Assembly (NCBI GenBank): GCA_003153855.1
Contig: PMBM01000230.1
Location: 1 to 7,440, forward strand
Reading direction: 5' to 3'
DNA from: Propionibacteriaceae bacterium
GTDB taxonomy: Bacteria; Actinomycetota; Actinomycetes; Propionibacteriales; Propionibacteriaceae
DNA length: 7,440 nucleotides
Shown: positions 1 to 6,918 of the stretch, piece by piece
Numbering within the stretch: position 1 is the first letter of the stretch
Layout: every line of letters starts with the position of its first letter
Program-made: the position numbers and the translations under genes
Notes under the pieces: model-generated
Told to the model about the DNA's origin: nothing
What the model saw: only the letters and a program-made list of their open reading frames with translations
The model's database searches: none

Positions 1-1221
1 CTGGTCCGGGTGGGTGCCCGACTGAGCGAGCACCTGCGCGACGGAGAGCTGCTCGCCCGCCTCGGCAGTGACGAGTTCGCGGTCCTGATCGACGGCGCGG
101 GCCCCGACGAAGCCGTGGATGGCGCCGCCAGGCTGCGGGCGGCCCTGGACGAGCCGTTCGCTCTCTCGAACATCGCGCTGCACTCGTCCGTCAGCATCGG
201 CATCGCCCTGTTCCCCGACGACGGCCCCGACATCAACGCTCTGCTGAACAAGGCTGACATGGCCATGTACAAGGCCAAGATGTCCTTCCAGGGCATCCAC
301 CAGTGCTCCAGAGCCGACGACGATGACGACGCCACCCGGCTGCAGACGGTCGAGGAGCTGCGCACTGCCATGTCCACCCGTCAGCTCGTTGTGTACTACC
401 AGCCGAAGATCGACCTGCAGACCGGCGACGTGAGCGGCGTCGAGGCATTGGTGCGCTGGAACCACCCCACCCGTGGCCTGCTCTACCCCGACGCGTTCCT
501 GGGCCTGGTCGAGGAGTTCGGACTGATGCCCTCGTTGACCCAGCTGGTGCTGGAGATGGCCCTGGACCAGGCGGCGCTCTGGGCCGCCATGGGCCGGCCA
601 ATGACCGTCGCGGTGAACCTTTCGGCCAGCTCCTTGGTCGACAACAACCTCCCGGACCGGGTCGCCGCGATGCTCGCCGCGCGAGGAGTCCCGTCGTCAA
701 GGCTGCAGCTGGAGATCACCGAAGAGTTCTTGATGGCGGACCGCGACCGGGCGAGGTCGATCCTGGCCCGGCTGCACGACAGTGGTATTGAGATCTCGGT
801 GGATGACTTCGGTACCGGCTACAGCTCGCTGAGCTACCTGCTCGACCTGCCCATCGACGAGCTGAAGCTCGACCGCTCCTTCGTCTTCCCCATGGCTGAT
901 GACGCTCGCAATGCCGCCCTGGTCGCCTCCACGATCGCCCTGGCCCACAGCCTTGGTCTACGCATCGTCGCCGAAGGCGTGGAGACCCGCATCGTCTTCA
1001 CCGAGCTCAGGCGCCTGGGCTGCGACCACGCCCAGGGCTACTTCATGTCCAGCGCCGTGTCTGCTGTCGAGCTCGACTACTGGCTGAGCAACCGGGCCGA
1101 ACTCGACCCGTCCGTGGATCTCACCACCCGGCTGCAGGCCTTCGACCGGGTCTTGGTCACACGGACCCGCCTCGGCGTCGCTGGGCAACCAGTCTCTCGC
1201 CAGTTTGACCTGGTGCCGTGA
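1..1221 (+). CDS. GGDEF-EAL protein, 5' truncated by window edge; likely c-di-GMP phosphodiesterase
   Basis: The frame is open from base 1, and the residues before the GTG at 10 align with the paralogue downstream, so the gene starts outside the window. Of 406 visible residues (counted from base 1), roughly 1-95 are the C-terminal half of a GGDEF domain. Its active-site motif reads GSDEF (residues 22-26) instead of GGDEF, and the upstream product-inhibition site reads RDGE instead of RxxD. After an acidic linker with five Asp in a row comes an EAL domain (about 125-365) with the expected elements: YYQP, EAL (148-150), NLS, LEITEE, DDFGTGYSS (from 268), KLDRS, AEGVET and QGYF. EAL domains hydrolyse c-di-GMP to pGpG using two metal ions, and the metal and catalytic positions I can identify are present. 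I infer an active phosphodiesterase with a weak or dead cyclase domain that may serve as a GTP-binding regulator. The N-terminal sensor is not visible. Its end lies 19 bases before the ATG of the paralogous gene. Confidence 0.93.
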   Translation: MVRVGARLSEHLRDGELLARLGSDEFAVLIDGAGPDEAVDGAARLRAALDEPFALSNIALHSSVSIGIALFPDDGPDINALLNKADMAMYKAKMSFQGIHQCSRADDDDDATRLQTVEELRTAMSTRQLVVYYQPKIDLQTGDVSGVEALVRWNHPTRGLLYPDAFLGLVEEFGLMPSLTQLVLEMALDQAALWAAMGRPMTVAVNLSASSLVDNNLPDRVAAMLAARGVPSSRLQLEITEEFLMADRDRARSILARLHDSGIEISVDDFGTGYSSLSYLLDLPIDELKLDRSFVFPMADDARNAALVASTIALAHSLGLRIVAEGVETRIVFTELRRLGCDHAQGYFMSSAVSAVELDYWLSNRAELDPSVDLTTRLQAFDRVLVTRTRLGVAGQPVSRQFDLVP

Positions 1222-1243
1222 TGGACCTGGTGCCGTCGTGATG
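1207..1243 (+). repeat. Tandem direct repeat at the junction of the two c-di-GMP genes
   Basis: The 13-base unit GACCTGGTGCCGT occurs at 1207-1219 and again at 1224-1236. The copies are followed by GATG and CGTGATG, so the repeat period is 17 bases. The first copy contains the stop codon of the upstream gene (TGA at 1219) and the second leads directly into the ATG at 1241. It looks like a short duplication that changed the stop/start spacing; any function is unknown. Confidence 0.8.
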
Positions 1244-2872
1244 CTCTCAAGATCAGGCTTCGCGTCGCGGACGTGGGCGGTACGCGTCATGGGCCTGCTC
1301 GGGGTTGCGTACGTTGCCGCTCTGGCCTTGCGCAGCGTCGGCTGGGGCCCGGCCTCGGAAGGCTGGTTCAGCACTGTCGTTGACGGCTGGTTGGGCATGC
1401 TGACTGTGTGGGCGCCTGCGGCGGTGTGCTGGCTGGCGGTCCACCGTGTCGGGCGTCGACGTCCGGAGGTCCTACTCGCGGCAGGAGCCGTGACCTCGTT
1501 CGCCGTTGGGGACACCTACTACCTCCTGATGACGATTGGCGGGGGGTCAGTGCCGTTCCCCTCGCCGGCGGATGTCGGGTACTTGCTGGTCTACCCGCTG
1601 CTGCTGGCCGCAGTGACCGTCACGGTCAGCGGCCGTGCGCGGGGTCTGGCGCCATCCGTGTGGCTGGACTGCGCAGTGGGGTCCCTTGGTGCAGCCGCAG
1701 TGTTGGCAGTGGTGCTGGAGCCGGTTCTGGACTCCGCAACAGCCAGCCCTATGTCCCTGGCGACGGCAGTTGCCCTGGCCCCCCCAGCGTTCGACTTGGT
1801 GCTCGTCTCGGCCATCGCCGGAACAGCCGCTCTGCGGGGGGTTCGCATGGGCAGCCGCTGGGCTTTGCTGGTCTGTGGACTGCTCGCCTTCACTGCGGCG
1901 GACGTGGTCTACGGGCTGGAGGTGACTGCAGGAACCTATGTCCTGGGCACGCCGCTGGATGCCGGATGGGCGATCGGACTCGCCCTCATGGCGATGTGGG
2001 TCGACGGTGTCGCCCAGCGCGGACAGACCGCAACGCGGGCGGCGCGCCCGGCGACCCGTGCGGCGGCCCTGGCGGTCTCGTCGGTGGCCACTATCGCCGG
2101 GCTGGGAGTGCTGATCGGCGGCACCCAGGTGCCCGTATCGAGACTGGCTGTGACCCTGGCAGGGGTGACGCTCATGGCGGCGGCGGTCCGCTCCGAGCTG
2201 GCCGTTCGCCTACTCGCGCGGATGGCGGACCAACGCCTGCTGACCGCCACCACCGACGAGCTGACGGGGTTGCCGAACCGGCGCGCGCTGTATGCCGAGG
2301 CAAACACGCGCTTGGCCGAACCACGGAACTCGCGCCAAGCCTTGCTCATGCTCGACCTGGACAAGTTCAAGGAGGTCAACGACAGCCTGGGACATCGCGC
2401 CGGGGACCAGCTGCTTGTCCAGGTCGGTACCCGCCTGCGGGAGAATCTGCGCGACGGGGACCTGCTGGCCCGCCTGGGCGGCGACGAGTTCGCGGTCATG
2501 CTCGATGATGCCGGCCAAGCCGAGGCCGTGAACGCCGCCGCCAGGTTGTGTGCAGCGGTGGACGAACCGTTCCTCGTGGACGGCATCTCGCTACGCACCG
2601 GCGTCAGCATCGGAATCGCGCTGTTCCCCGATGACGACCTTGACCTGAGTGGGTTGTTACGCAAGGCGGACATCGCCATGTACAGGGCCAAGACCTTGTC
2701 CACGGGCCACCACGTCTACTGCATCGCTGACGATCCCGACGACGCGGCGAGGCTACTCATGGTGGACTCACTACGAATCGCAATGACCGGTGACCAGCTC
2801 GTCGTGCCCTGTCAACCCACGATCCAGCCTGTCACCAGTGAAGTCCACAGCCTGGAGGCTTTGATCCACTGA
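1241..2872 (+). CDS. Membrane-anchored diguanylate cyclase with C-terminally truncated EAL domain
   Basis: Starting at the ATG at 1241 gives 543 residues; a TTG at 1205, overlapping the previous gene, would add 12. Neither start has a clear Shine-Dalgarno. Residues about 15-320 hold roughly nine or ten hydrophobic segments. One loop motif, FPSPADVGYLLVYPL, resembles the N-terminal membrane regions of actinobacterial GGDEF-EAL proteins. The GGDEF domain (about 335-490) starts at TDELTGLPNRR, has metal-site DLDKF, an intact inhibitory RxxD (RDGD, 404-407) exactly five residues before GGDEF (413-417), and VSIGIALFP. It should make c-di-GMP from two GTP at the inner membrane face. An EAL domain begins (QLVVPCQP in place of QLVVYYQP) but the frame stops at EALIH, two residues after the EAL motif. 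About 240 residues of EAL are missing, so no phosphodiesterase activity is expected. I found no EAL sequence in any forward frame after the stop. Over 82 aligned GGDEF residues, 55 match the upstream gene by eye, so the two are tandem paralogues. Confidence 0.9.
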   Translation: MLSRSGFASRTWAVRVMGLLGVAYVAALALRSVGWGPASEGWFSTVVDGWLGMLTVWAPAAVCWLAVHRVGRRRPEVLLAAGAVTSFAVGDTYYLLMTIGGGSVPFPSPADVGYLLVYPLLLAAVTVTVSGRARGLAPSVWLDCAVGSLGAAAVLAVVLEPVLDSATASPMSLATAVALAPPAFDLVLVSAIAGTAALRGVRMGSRWALLVCGLLAFTAADVVYGLEVTAGTYVLGTPLDAGWAIGLALMAMWVDGVAQRGQTATRAARPATRAAALAVSSVATIAGLGVLIGGTQVPVSRLAVTLAGVTLMAAAVRSELAVRLLARMADQRLLTATTDELTGLPNRRALYAEANTRLAEPRNSRQALLMLDLDKFKEVNDSLGHRAGDQLLVQVGTRLRENLRDGDLLARLGGDEFAVMLDDAGQAEAVNAAARLCAAVDEPFLVDGISLRTGVSIGIALFPDDDLDLSGLLRKADIAMYRAKTLSTGHHVYCIADDPDDAARLLMVDSLRIAMTGDQLVVPCQPTIQPVTSEVHSLEALIH

Positions 2873-2913
2873 AGAGCCGCCTCATGCGCTGCAGCTTCGG
2901 GTCGGTGGTCGGG

Positions 2914-2928
2914 TGGCATCGGGTGCCA
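2914..2928 (+). terminator. Short hairpin after the diguanylate cyclase gene, weak terminator candidate
   Basis: TGGCA (2914-2918) and TGCCA (2924-2928) form a perfect five-base-pair stem with a five-base loop, 41 bases after the stop codon. There is no run of T after it, only GTGTTCAT, so it is a poor intrinsic terminator and may be chance in GC-rich DNA. A second stem, GACCG/CGGTC with a six-base loop, lies at 2967-2982. Confidence 0.2.
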
Positions 2929-3005
2929 GCGTGTTCATACTGGGCGACGCGCGCAGTGACTGGGCTGACCGTGAAGGCGGTCGAAGACCTCCAACCTCCA
3001 CCTTG

Positions 3006-3011
3006 TACTGT
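3006..3011 (+). promoter_or_regulatory. Candidate -10 box of moaA, leaderless arrangement
   Basis: TACTGT fits the actinobacterial TANNNT -10 pattern and ends six bases before the GTG at 3018. Transcription would then start at or next to the start codon, giving a leaderless mRNA, which is common in actinobacteria. I see no convincing -35 hexamer. This supports the GTG at 3018 as the start. Confidence 0.4.
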
Positions 3012-3017
3012 GAGCGG

Positions 3018-4115
3018 GTGACGCGCAACGTTGTCGGCACGAACGGGAACTCCGTACGACATGCCCCTGGTCTTCAGAGTCATGCCGCTGACGGCCGTTT
3101 GCACGATGGGTTCGGGAGAGTCGGGACCGACCTTCGGGTCAGTCTGACCGATCGCTGCCAGCTGCGGTGCTCGTACTGCATGCCGCGTGAGGGTCTCGAA
3201 TGGCTCCCCAACGGGAACCTGTTGACCGACGAGGAAGTGGTTCGGCTGATCACGATCGCCGTCTGCGATCTCGGCGTCGAGCAGATCCGGTTCACCGGTG
3301 GAGAACCCCTCCTGCGCAGGGGGCTCGAAGACATCATGGCGGCCACGACTCGACTGCGAACTGTGTCGGGCAGGAGCCCTGAAACAGCCCTGACAACCAA
3401 CGGCATCAACCTGGCGAAGTCCGCCGTTGCGCTGAAGGCGGCCGGGTTGCAGCGGATCAACGTCTCCCTGGACACCCTGGATCCGGATCGGTATGCCCGC
3501 CTGACCGGCCGGCATCGGCTCGGTGACGTGATCGAGGGTTTGGGCGCAGCCGCTCGGGCCGGTCTGAACCCGATCAAGATCAACACCGTGTTGATGCGCG
3601 GGGTGAACGACGACGAGGCGTTGGCGCTGGTCCGATGGGCGTTGAAGCGCGGCTACCAGCCCAGGTTCATCGAGCAGATGCCATTGGGGCCGCAGGACAC
3701 CTGGCAGCGAGACGGCATGGTCACCGCAGCCCACATACTGGCCATGCTCCGCAAGGAGCTGACCCTCGTTCCGGCCCACCCCAACGCTCGCGGCTCAGCG
3801 CCAGCGGAGACCTGGATCGCGTCGGGAGCAGAAGTCGCCGACGGCGTGGTGCCTCTCATCGGCATTGTCGGGTCGGTCACCCGGGCCTTCTGCGAGACCT
3901 GCAATCGGACCCGCCTGACCGCAGACGGGCAGCTGCGAAGCTGTCTGTTCGCGCGCGACGAGACCGACCTTCGATCCCTTCTTCGCGGAGGAGCCAGTGA
4001 TCGGGAGATCGCTGATACCTGGCGGGTCGCGATGGCTGCCAAGCAGGCCTCACATGGGATCGACCAGGTGTCGTTCCTCCAGCCTGCACGCGCGATGAGC
4101 GCTATCGGGGGATGA
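3018..4115 (+). CDS. moaA: GTP 3',8-cyclase MoaA (molybdenum cofactor biosynthesis, radical SAM)
   Basis: MoaA converts GTP to 3',8-cyclo-7,8-dihydro-GTP, which MoaC turns into cyclic pyranopterin monophosphate, the first steps of molybdopterin synthesis in the cytoplasm. Starting at GTG 3018 the protein has 365 residues, normal for the family; an in-frame GTG at 2913 would add 35 residues unlike any MoaA. The N-terminal radical SAM cluster is CxxxCxxC within DRCQLRCSYCMP (Cys 47, 51, 54), preceded by DLRVSLT. GGEP (94-97) binds SAM. The second, GTP-binding [4Fe-4S] site is CETCNRTR plus a later Cys (292, 295, 309). The chain ends MSAIGG, the C-terminal double glycine required for activity in characterised MoaA. 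No other moa, moe or mog gene is in the window. It converges with tupC, the two stop codons being 18 bases apart. The usual CNLRC reads CQLRC, a mild change. Confidence 0.96.
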   Translation: MTRNVVGTNGNSVRHAPGLQSHAADGRLHDGFGRVGTDLRVSLTDRCQLRCSYCMPREGLEWLPNGNLLTDEEVVRLITIAVCDLGVEQIRFTGGEPLLRRGLEDIMAATTRLRTVSGRSPETALTTNGINLAKSAVALKAAGLQRINVSLDTLDPDRYARLTGRHRLGDVIEGLGAAARAGLNPIKINTVLMRGVNDDEALALVRWALKRGYQPRFIEQMPLGPQDTWQRDGMVTAAHILAMLRKELTLVPAHPNARGSAPAETWIASGAEVADGVVPLIGIVGSVTRAFCETCNRTRLTADGQLRSCLFARDETDLRSLLRGGASDREIADTWRVAMAAKQASHGIDQVSFLQPARAMSAIGG

Positions 4116-4120
4116 CCCCG
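4106..4120. terminator. Hairpin over the moaA stop codon, possible shared terminator of convergent genes
   Basis: CGGGG (4106-4110) and CCCCG (4116-4120) pair perfectly around the five-base loop GATGA, which contains the moaA stop. An overlapping palindrome, CCCGCGGG, lies at 4117-4124. It sits between the convergent moaA and tupC ends, where a bidirectional terminator would be expected. It has no T-tract on either strand, so termination is only suggested by position. Confidence 0.3.
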
Positions 4121-4133
4121 CGGGCAGACAGGA

Positions 4134-5282
4134 TCACTGCTGGAGCCCGATCAGATGTACGGCCGTGGCCTTGAACGTCGCCTCGACCAGCTGCCCCTCC
4201 CGAAGACCCATCTCGGTGGCTGAGGCTCGCGTGACGTCAGCGACGATGATGGGCCCACACGCGACGGTCACCTGAACGAACGGTCCCTTGACGACGATCT
4301 TCACGATGCTTCCCGTCAGACGGTTGCGAGCGCTGGTCGCCGGACCGGCTTGGCCGCTGACGCGAAGGGTCACATCCTCAGGACGAAGGCAGCACATCAC
4401 CTGCCGCCCGGGCGCGAGGGTGGAGAGCGCCTCGATCCGGCAGCCGTCGACTTCGATGGCCGCGAGGCCGTCCTGCACCGACTCGATCCGCCCCAGGAGC
4501 CGGGTCTGAACGCCGACGAACGCTGCCACGTCCTCGTCGTACGGCGCCGAAAGAACGGTTTGTGGGTCATCGTCTTGTCGAAGCTGCCCATCGATGATGA
4601 CCGCCATCCGAGTACCGAGTCGGCTGGCCTCGTCAAGATCGTGGGTGACCACCACGCAGGCGCGTGACGTCTCGCGGAGGAGACGCTCGGTGTCGTCGAT
4701 GAGCTGCGACCGAGCCGCAGCATCCACGGAGGAGAAAGGCTCGTCGAGCAGAAGCACTTCGGGTTCGAGGACGAAGGCCCTGGCAAGGCTGACCCGTTGG
4801 GCCTCGCCGCTGGACAGCTCGCGAGCGTGGCGGTCACGCAGCGACAGGATGCCCAAGCGATCGAGCCAGTGGTCGACCCGGGTGCTCACCTGCTGCCCAC
4901 GGATGCCGCGGAAGCGCAGCCCAGCGGCCACGTTCTGGCGGACAGTGGTGTCCAGCAACATGGGTGCCGCGAGAACCAGACCGATCTGACGACGCAGGTG
5001 AAGGGCCAGTCGCGGCGTCACGACCTCTCCATGAAGGAGCAGCCTGCCTTCTTGCTGACCGATCAGAAGGGAGAGGGCAAGCAGGAGGGTGCTCTTGCCC
5101 GCCCCGTTCGGACCGACCACGGCCACAGTCTCGTGCGCGTCGACGGCGAACTGCTGGATCCCCAGTACTTGACGCCCTCCCCGGACCACACGGAGGTCCC
5201 GGATCTCCAGTACGGGCGGAGAGGTCCGAGCATTCGGGTCGACGGGCCCCTCGGACGCCGCCAGTGGTTGATCGAGCCTCAC
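4134..5282 (-). CDS. tupC: Tungstate/molybdate ABC transporter ATP-binding protein with C-terminal TOBE domain
   Basis: This is the ATPase subunit driving oxyanion import, 382 residues from a GTG start. The nucleotide-binding domain (about 24-250) has Walker A GPNGAGKST (57-65), ABC signature LSSGEAQR (156-163), Walker B VLLLDEP (176-182) and the switch His in VVTHD (214). After it come RPEDV (300-304) and a TOBE-like region (about 319-378), the small oxyanion-binding or regulatory module typical of ModC, WtpC and TupC. One oddity: where the Q-loop Gln is expected (VFQxP) the protein has VLAAP, so the residue coupling the ATP site to the permease appears to be Ala105. The start lies one base after the tupB stop, with a GCGAGG ribosome-binding sequence inside the end of tupB, so the two are almost certainly translated together. 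The choice of tup over mod rests mainly on the binding protein of the same operon. Confidence 0.88.
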   Translation of the reverse strand: MRLDQPLAASEGPVDPNARTSPPVLEIRDLRVVRGGRQVLGIQQFAVDAHETVAVVGPNGAGKSTLLLALSLLIGQQEGRLLLHGEVVTPRLALHLRRQIGLVLAAPMLLDTTVRQNVAAGLRFRGIRGQQVSTRVDHWLDRLGILSLRDRHARELSSGEAQRVSLARAFVLEPEVLLLDEPFSSVDAAARSQLIDDTERLLRETSRACVVVTHDLDEASRLGTRMAVIIDGQLRQDDDPQTVLSAPYDEDVAAFVGVQTRLLGRIESVQDGLAAIEVDGCRIEALSTLAPGRQVMCCLRPEDVTLRVSGQAGPATSARNRLTGSIVKIVVKGPFVQVTVACGPIIVADVTRASATEMGLREGQLVEATFKATAVHLIGLQQ

Positions 5283-5283
5283 G

Positions 5284-5928
5284 TCAGCCTCGCCGTCCGC
5301 TTTGCTGGGCCCAGGTCAAGACGCCGTTCACGATGAAGGCCAAGGCAAGCAGAATGCCGGCCAGCTCAATGGCGGTGCCGAAGTCCCCGCGGCCCACATC
5401 GAGCACGATGGCGGTCGTCAACACCCGGGTCTGGCCGCTGATGTTTCCACCGACCATCATCGCTGCGCCGACCTCCGAGATCACGCTGCCGAAGCCGGCC
5501 ATCAGGGCTGCGAGCAGCGAAAGCCGAGCTTCGCGCCACAACCACCACACCGTCTGGTAGCGGGACGCCCCCAGTCCTTGAAGCTGCACCTGGAGGCGAG
5601 GGTCGAGCTGACCGATCCCTGCGGCGGACAGCCCCAAGATGACCGGCGTTGCGATGACCACCTCGGCGACGATGATCGCTGTCGGGGTGTAGATCAGGTT
5701 GAGATCACCCAACGGGCCACTACGCCACAGCAGCAGCGCGATGGCAAGACCCGCGACGACGGGTGGCAACGCCATGCCGGTGTTCACCACGCTGAGGACC
5801 ACACCGCGGGAACGGAACACGGACAGCGCCAGCACCGTTCCCAGCGGCAGCCCGATCAGAAGGCTGATCGACGTCGCCACGCCCGACACAGCGAGCGAGA
5901 GCAGGGTGATCTGCAGCAGGTCGTCCAT
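5284..5928 (-). CDS. tupB: Tungstate ABC transporter permease
   Basis: The protein has 214 residues and about five or six hydrophobic segments (roughly 8-35, 46-68, 82-104, 135-160, 185-206), as in single-subunit permeases of the TupB/ModB type, which dimerise in the membrane. The cytoplasmic coupling loop (about 117-148) reads QGLGASRYQTVWWLWREARL and continues to AGFGSVISEVGAA, a match to the EAA loop region that docks on the ATPase. The ATG at 5928 has GGGGA five bases upstream. It begins 24 bases after the tupA stop and ends one base before tupC. The sequence resembles TupB more than ModB, but I judge this from the binding-protein context and general similarity, without an alignment. Confidence 0.9.
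   Translation of the reverse strand: MDDLLQITLLSLAVSGVATSISLLIGLPLGTVLALSVFRSRGVVLSVVNTGMALPPVVAGLAIALLLWRSGPLGDLNLIYTPTAIIVAEVVIATPVILGLSAAGIGQLDPRLQVQLQGLGASRYQTVWWLWREARLSLLAALMAGFGSVISEVGAAMMVGGNISGQTRVLTTAIVLDVGRGDFGTAIELAGILLALAFIVNGVLTWAQQSGRRG
5288..5293 (-). promoter_or_regulatory. Ribosome-binding site of tupC inside the tupB end
   Basis: GCGAGG on the minus strand ends five bases before the GTG start of tupC. The site lies within the last codons of tupB, which points to translational coupling and supports this GTG as the start. Confidence 0.55.
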
Positions 5929-5952
5929 GACGTTCCCCGCCCGCCTCCGTCG

Positions 5953-6870
5953 CTACTTCAGGTCGGCCTCGTTCTTGCCAGCATCGGCGACGAAGAGCGC
6001 CTGTCCGTACTTAGCCTTGCCGAACCCGCCGATCAGGTCCTGACCAGCCGCCGAGGTGACGTAGTCGGCGAACGCCTTGGCTCCGACGCTGTTCACCTTG
6101 GGCCACTTGACCGGGTTGACGCTGATCACGTGGTAGATGTTCAGGAGCGACGGGTCGCCCTGGACGAGCGAGGTCAGCTGAAGCTTGGACGTGTTCGCGA
6201 TGAACGTAGCGTTGTCCGTGATGGTGTAGCCATTCTTCTCCGAGGCGATCTGCAAGGTTGCGCCCATCCCCTGGCCGGACTGGACGTACCACGACTGGCC
6301 CTTCGGGGTGATGTTGTTCGCCTTCCAGATCGCGAGCTCCTTCGTCTCGGTGCCGGATCCGTCGCCCCGGGAGACGAACGTCGCCTTGGCAGCGGCGATC
6401 TTGGTGAAGGCCTCAGTAGCGGTCTTGGCGCTGCCGATCCCCGCCGGGTCGGCACTGGGACCGACGACGAGGAAGTAGTTGTGCGCCACGAGCCGGCGAT
6501 CCACGCCGTACCCGGCGTCCATGAACGTCTTCTCCGAGGCGGGAGCATGGACGAGCAGGACGTCCGCGTTCCCTTGCTGGCCCATCGTCAACGCTTGGCC
6601 TGTGCCGACCGCGACGGTCTTCACCTGGTAGCCGGTGGCCTTCTCGAACGCAGGCACCAAAGCGTCCAGCAGACCGGAGTCCTGGGTGGACGTCGTGGTG
6701 GCCAGGATGAGGGCCGGAGTCGCTGGGACGGGCACGGGGGTGGCCGTGGTGCTGCTGGCAGAGGGCGACGAGGTCGCGCTGGAGCAGGCCGAGAGTGCGA
6801 GGGCTGCGGCGAGCGAGACCACCGCCCAACGCGCCGCACGGAGCCGAGGAGTGGTGAGCGTGAAGGACAT
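5953..6870 (-). CDS. tupA: Tungstate-binding lipoprotein of an ABC transporter
   Basis: This extracytoplasmic receptor captures tungstate and delivers it to TupB. With the ATG at 6870 the protein has 305 residues; a TTG 15 bases upstream is less likely because GGGGAG lies seven bases before the ATG. Residues 1-28 are a signal peptide with an Arg-containing N-region and hydrophobic core, ending in a lipobox LSAC with Cys29 as lipidation site. A Ser/Thr/Pro-rich tether follows (about 30-53). The mature domain opens with ATTTSTQDSGLLD (57-69), the TTTS oxyanion-binding motif of TupA, then GTGQAL, ADVLLVHAP, SRGDGSGTETKE (167-178), GMGATL and ITDNATF. These are landmarks of TupA-type receptors, which favour tungstate strongly over molybdate; ModA proteins lack TTTS at this place. 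It is the first gene of a three-gene operon. Selectivity for tungstate is inferred from family resemblance. Confidence 0.93.
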   Translation of the reverse strand: MSFTLTTPRLRAARWAVVSLAAALALSACSSATSSPSASSTTATPVPVPATPALILATTTSTQDSGLLDALVPAFEKATGYQVKTVAVGTGQALTMGQQGNADVLLVHAPASEKTFMDAGYGVDRRLVAHNYFLVVGPSADPAGIGSAKTATEAFTKIAAAKATFVSRGDGSGTETKELAIWKANNITPKGQSWYVQSGQGMGATLQIASEKNGYTITDNATFIANTSKLQLTSLVQGDPSLLNIYHVISVNPVKWPKVNSVGAKAFADYVTSAAGQDLIGGFGKAKYGQALFVADAGKNEADLK

Positions 6871-6877
6871 GACGTGT

Positions 6878-6883
6878 CTCCCC
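6878..6883 (-). promoter_or_regulatory. Ribosome-binding site of tupA
   Basis: GGGGAG on the minus strand lies seven bases before the ATG at 6870. It favours this ATG over the in-frame TTG at 6885, which overlaps the site. Confidence 0.6.
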
Positions 6884-6899
6884 AAGAATGGTGCGAGGT

Positions 6900-6911
6900 G
6901 ATCGGGCGATC
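6900..6911. promoter_or_regulatory. Perfect dyad GATCG-GG-CGATC near the expected tup transcription start
   Basis: The two five-base arms are perfect inverted copies around GG. The dyad lies seven bases downstream of the candidate minus-strand -10 box, where a bound repressor would block the start of transcription. It could be an operator for the tup operon, or chance. It does not match a binding site I know. Confidence 0.25.
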
Positions 6912-6918
6912 CCCCCGC

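Noticed and set aside
2873..3017. A molybdenum-cofactor riboswitch before moaA.
   Set aside because: Only two short unrelated hairpins are visible, not the multi-stem fold of that RNA class, and the likely promoter sits right before the start codon.
2913..3017. An earlier GTG start for moaA giving 400 residues.
   Set aside because: The extra 35 residues do not resemble MoaA, and a -10-like box lies inside this stretch just before the GTG at 3018.
2832..3779. A 315-codon open frame on the - strand covering the start of moaA.
   Set aside because: It lies opposite the radical SAM core of moaA and shows no recognisable protein features, so it is a codon-bias shadow.
4134..6870. Assignment of the transporter as ModABC.
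   Set aside because: The binding protein has the TTTST motif and the SRGDGSGT and GMGATL landmarks of TupA, which ModA lacks. Metal preference itself remains unproven.
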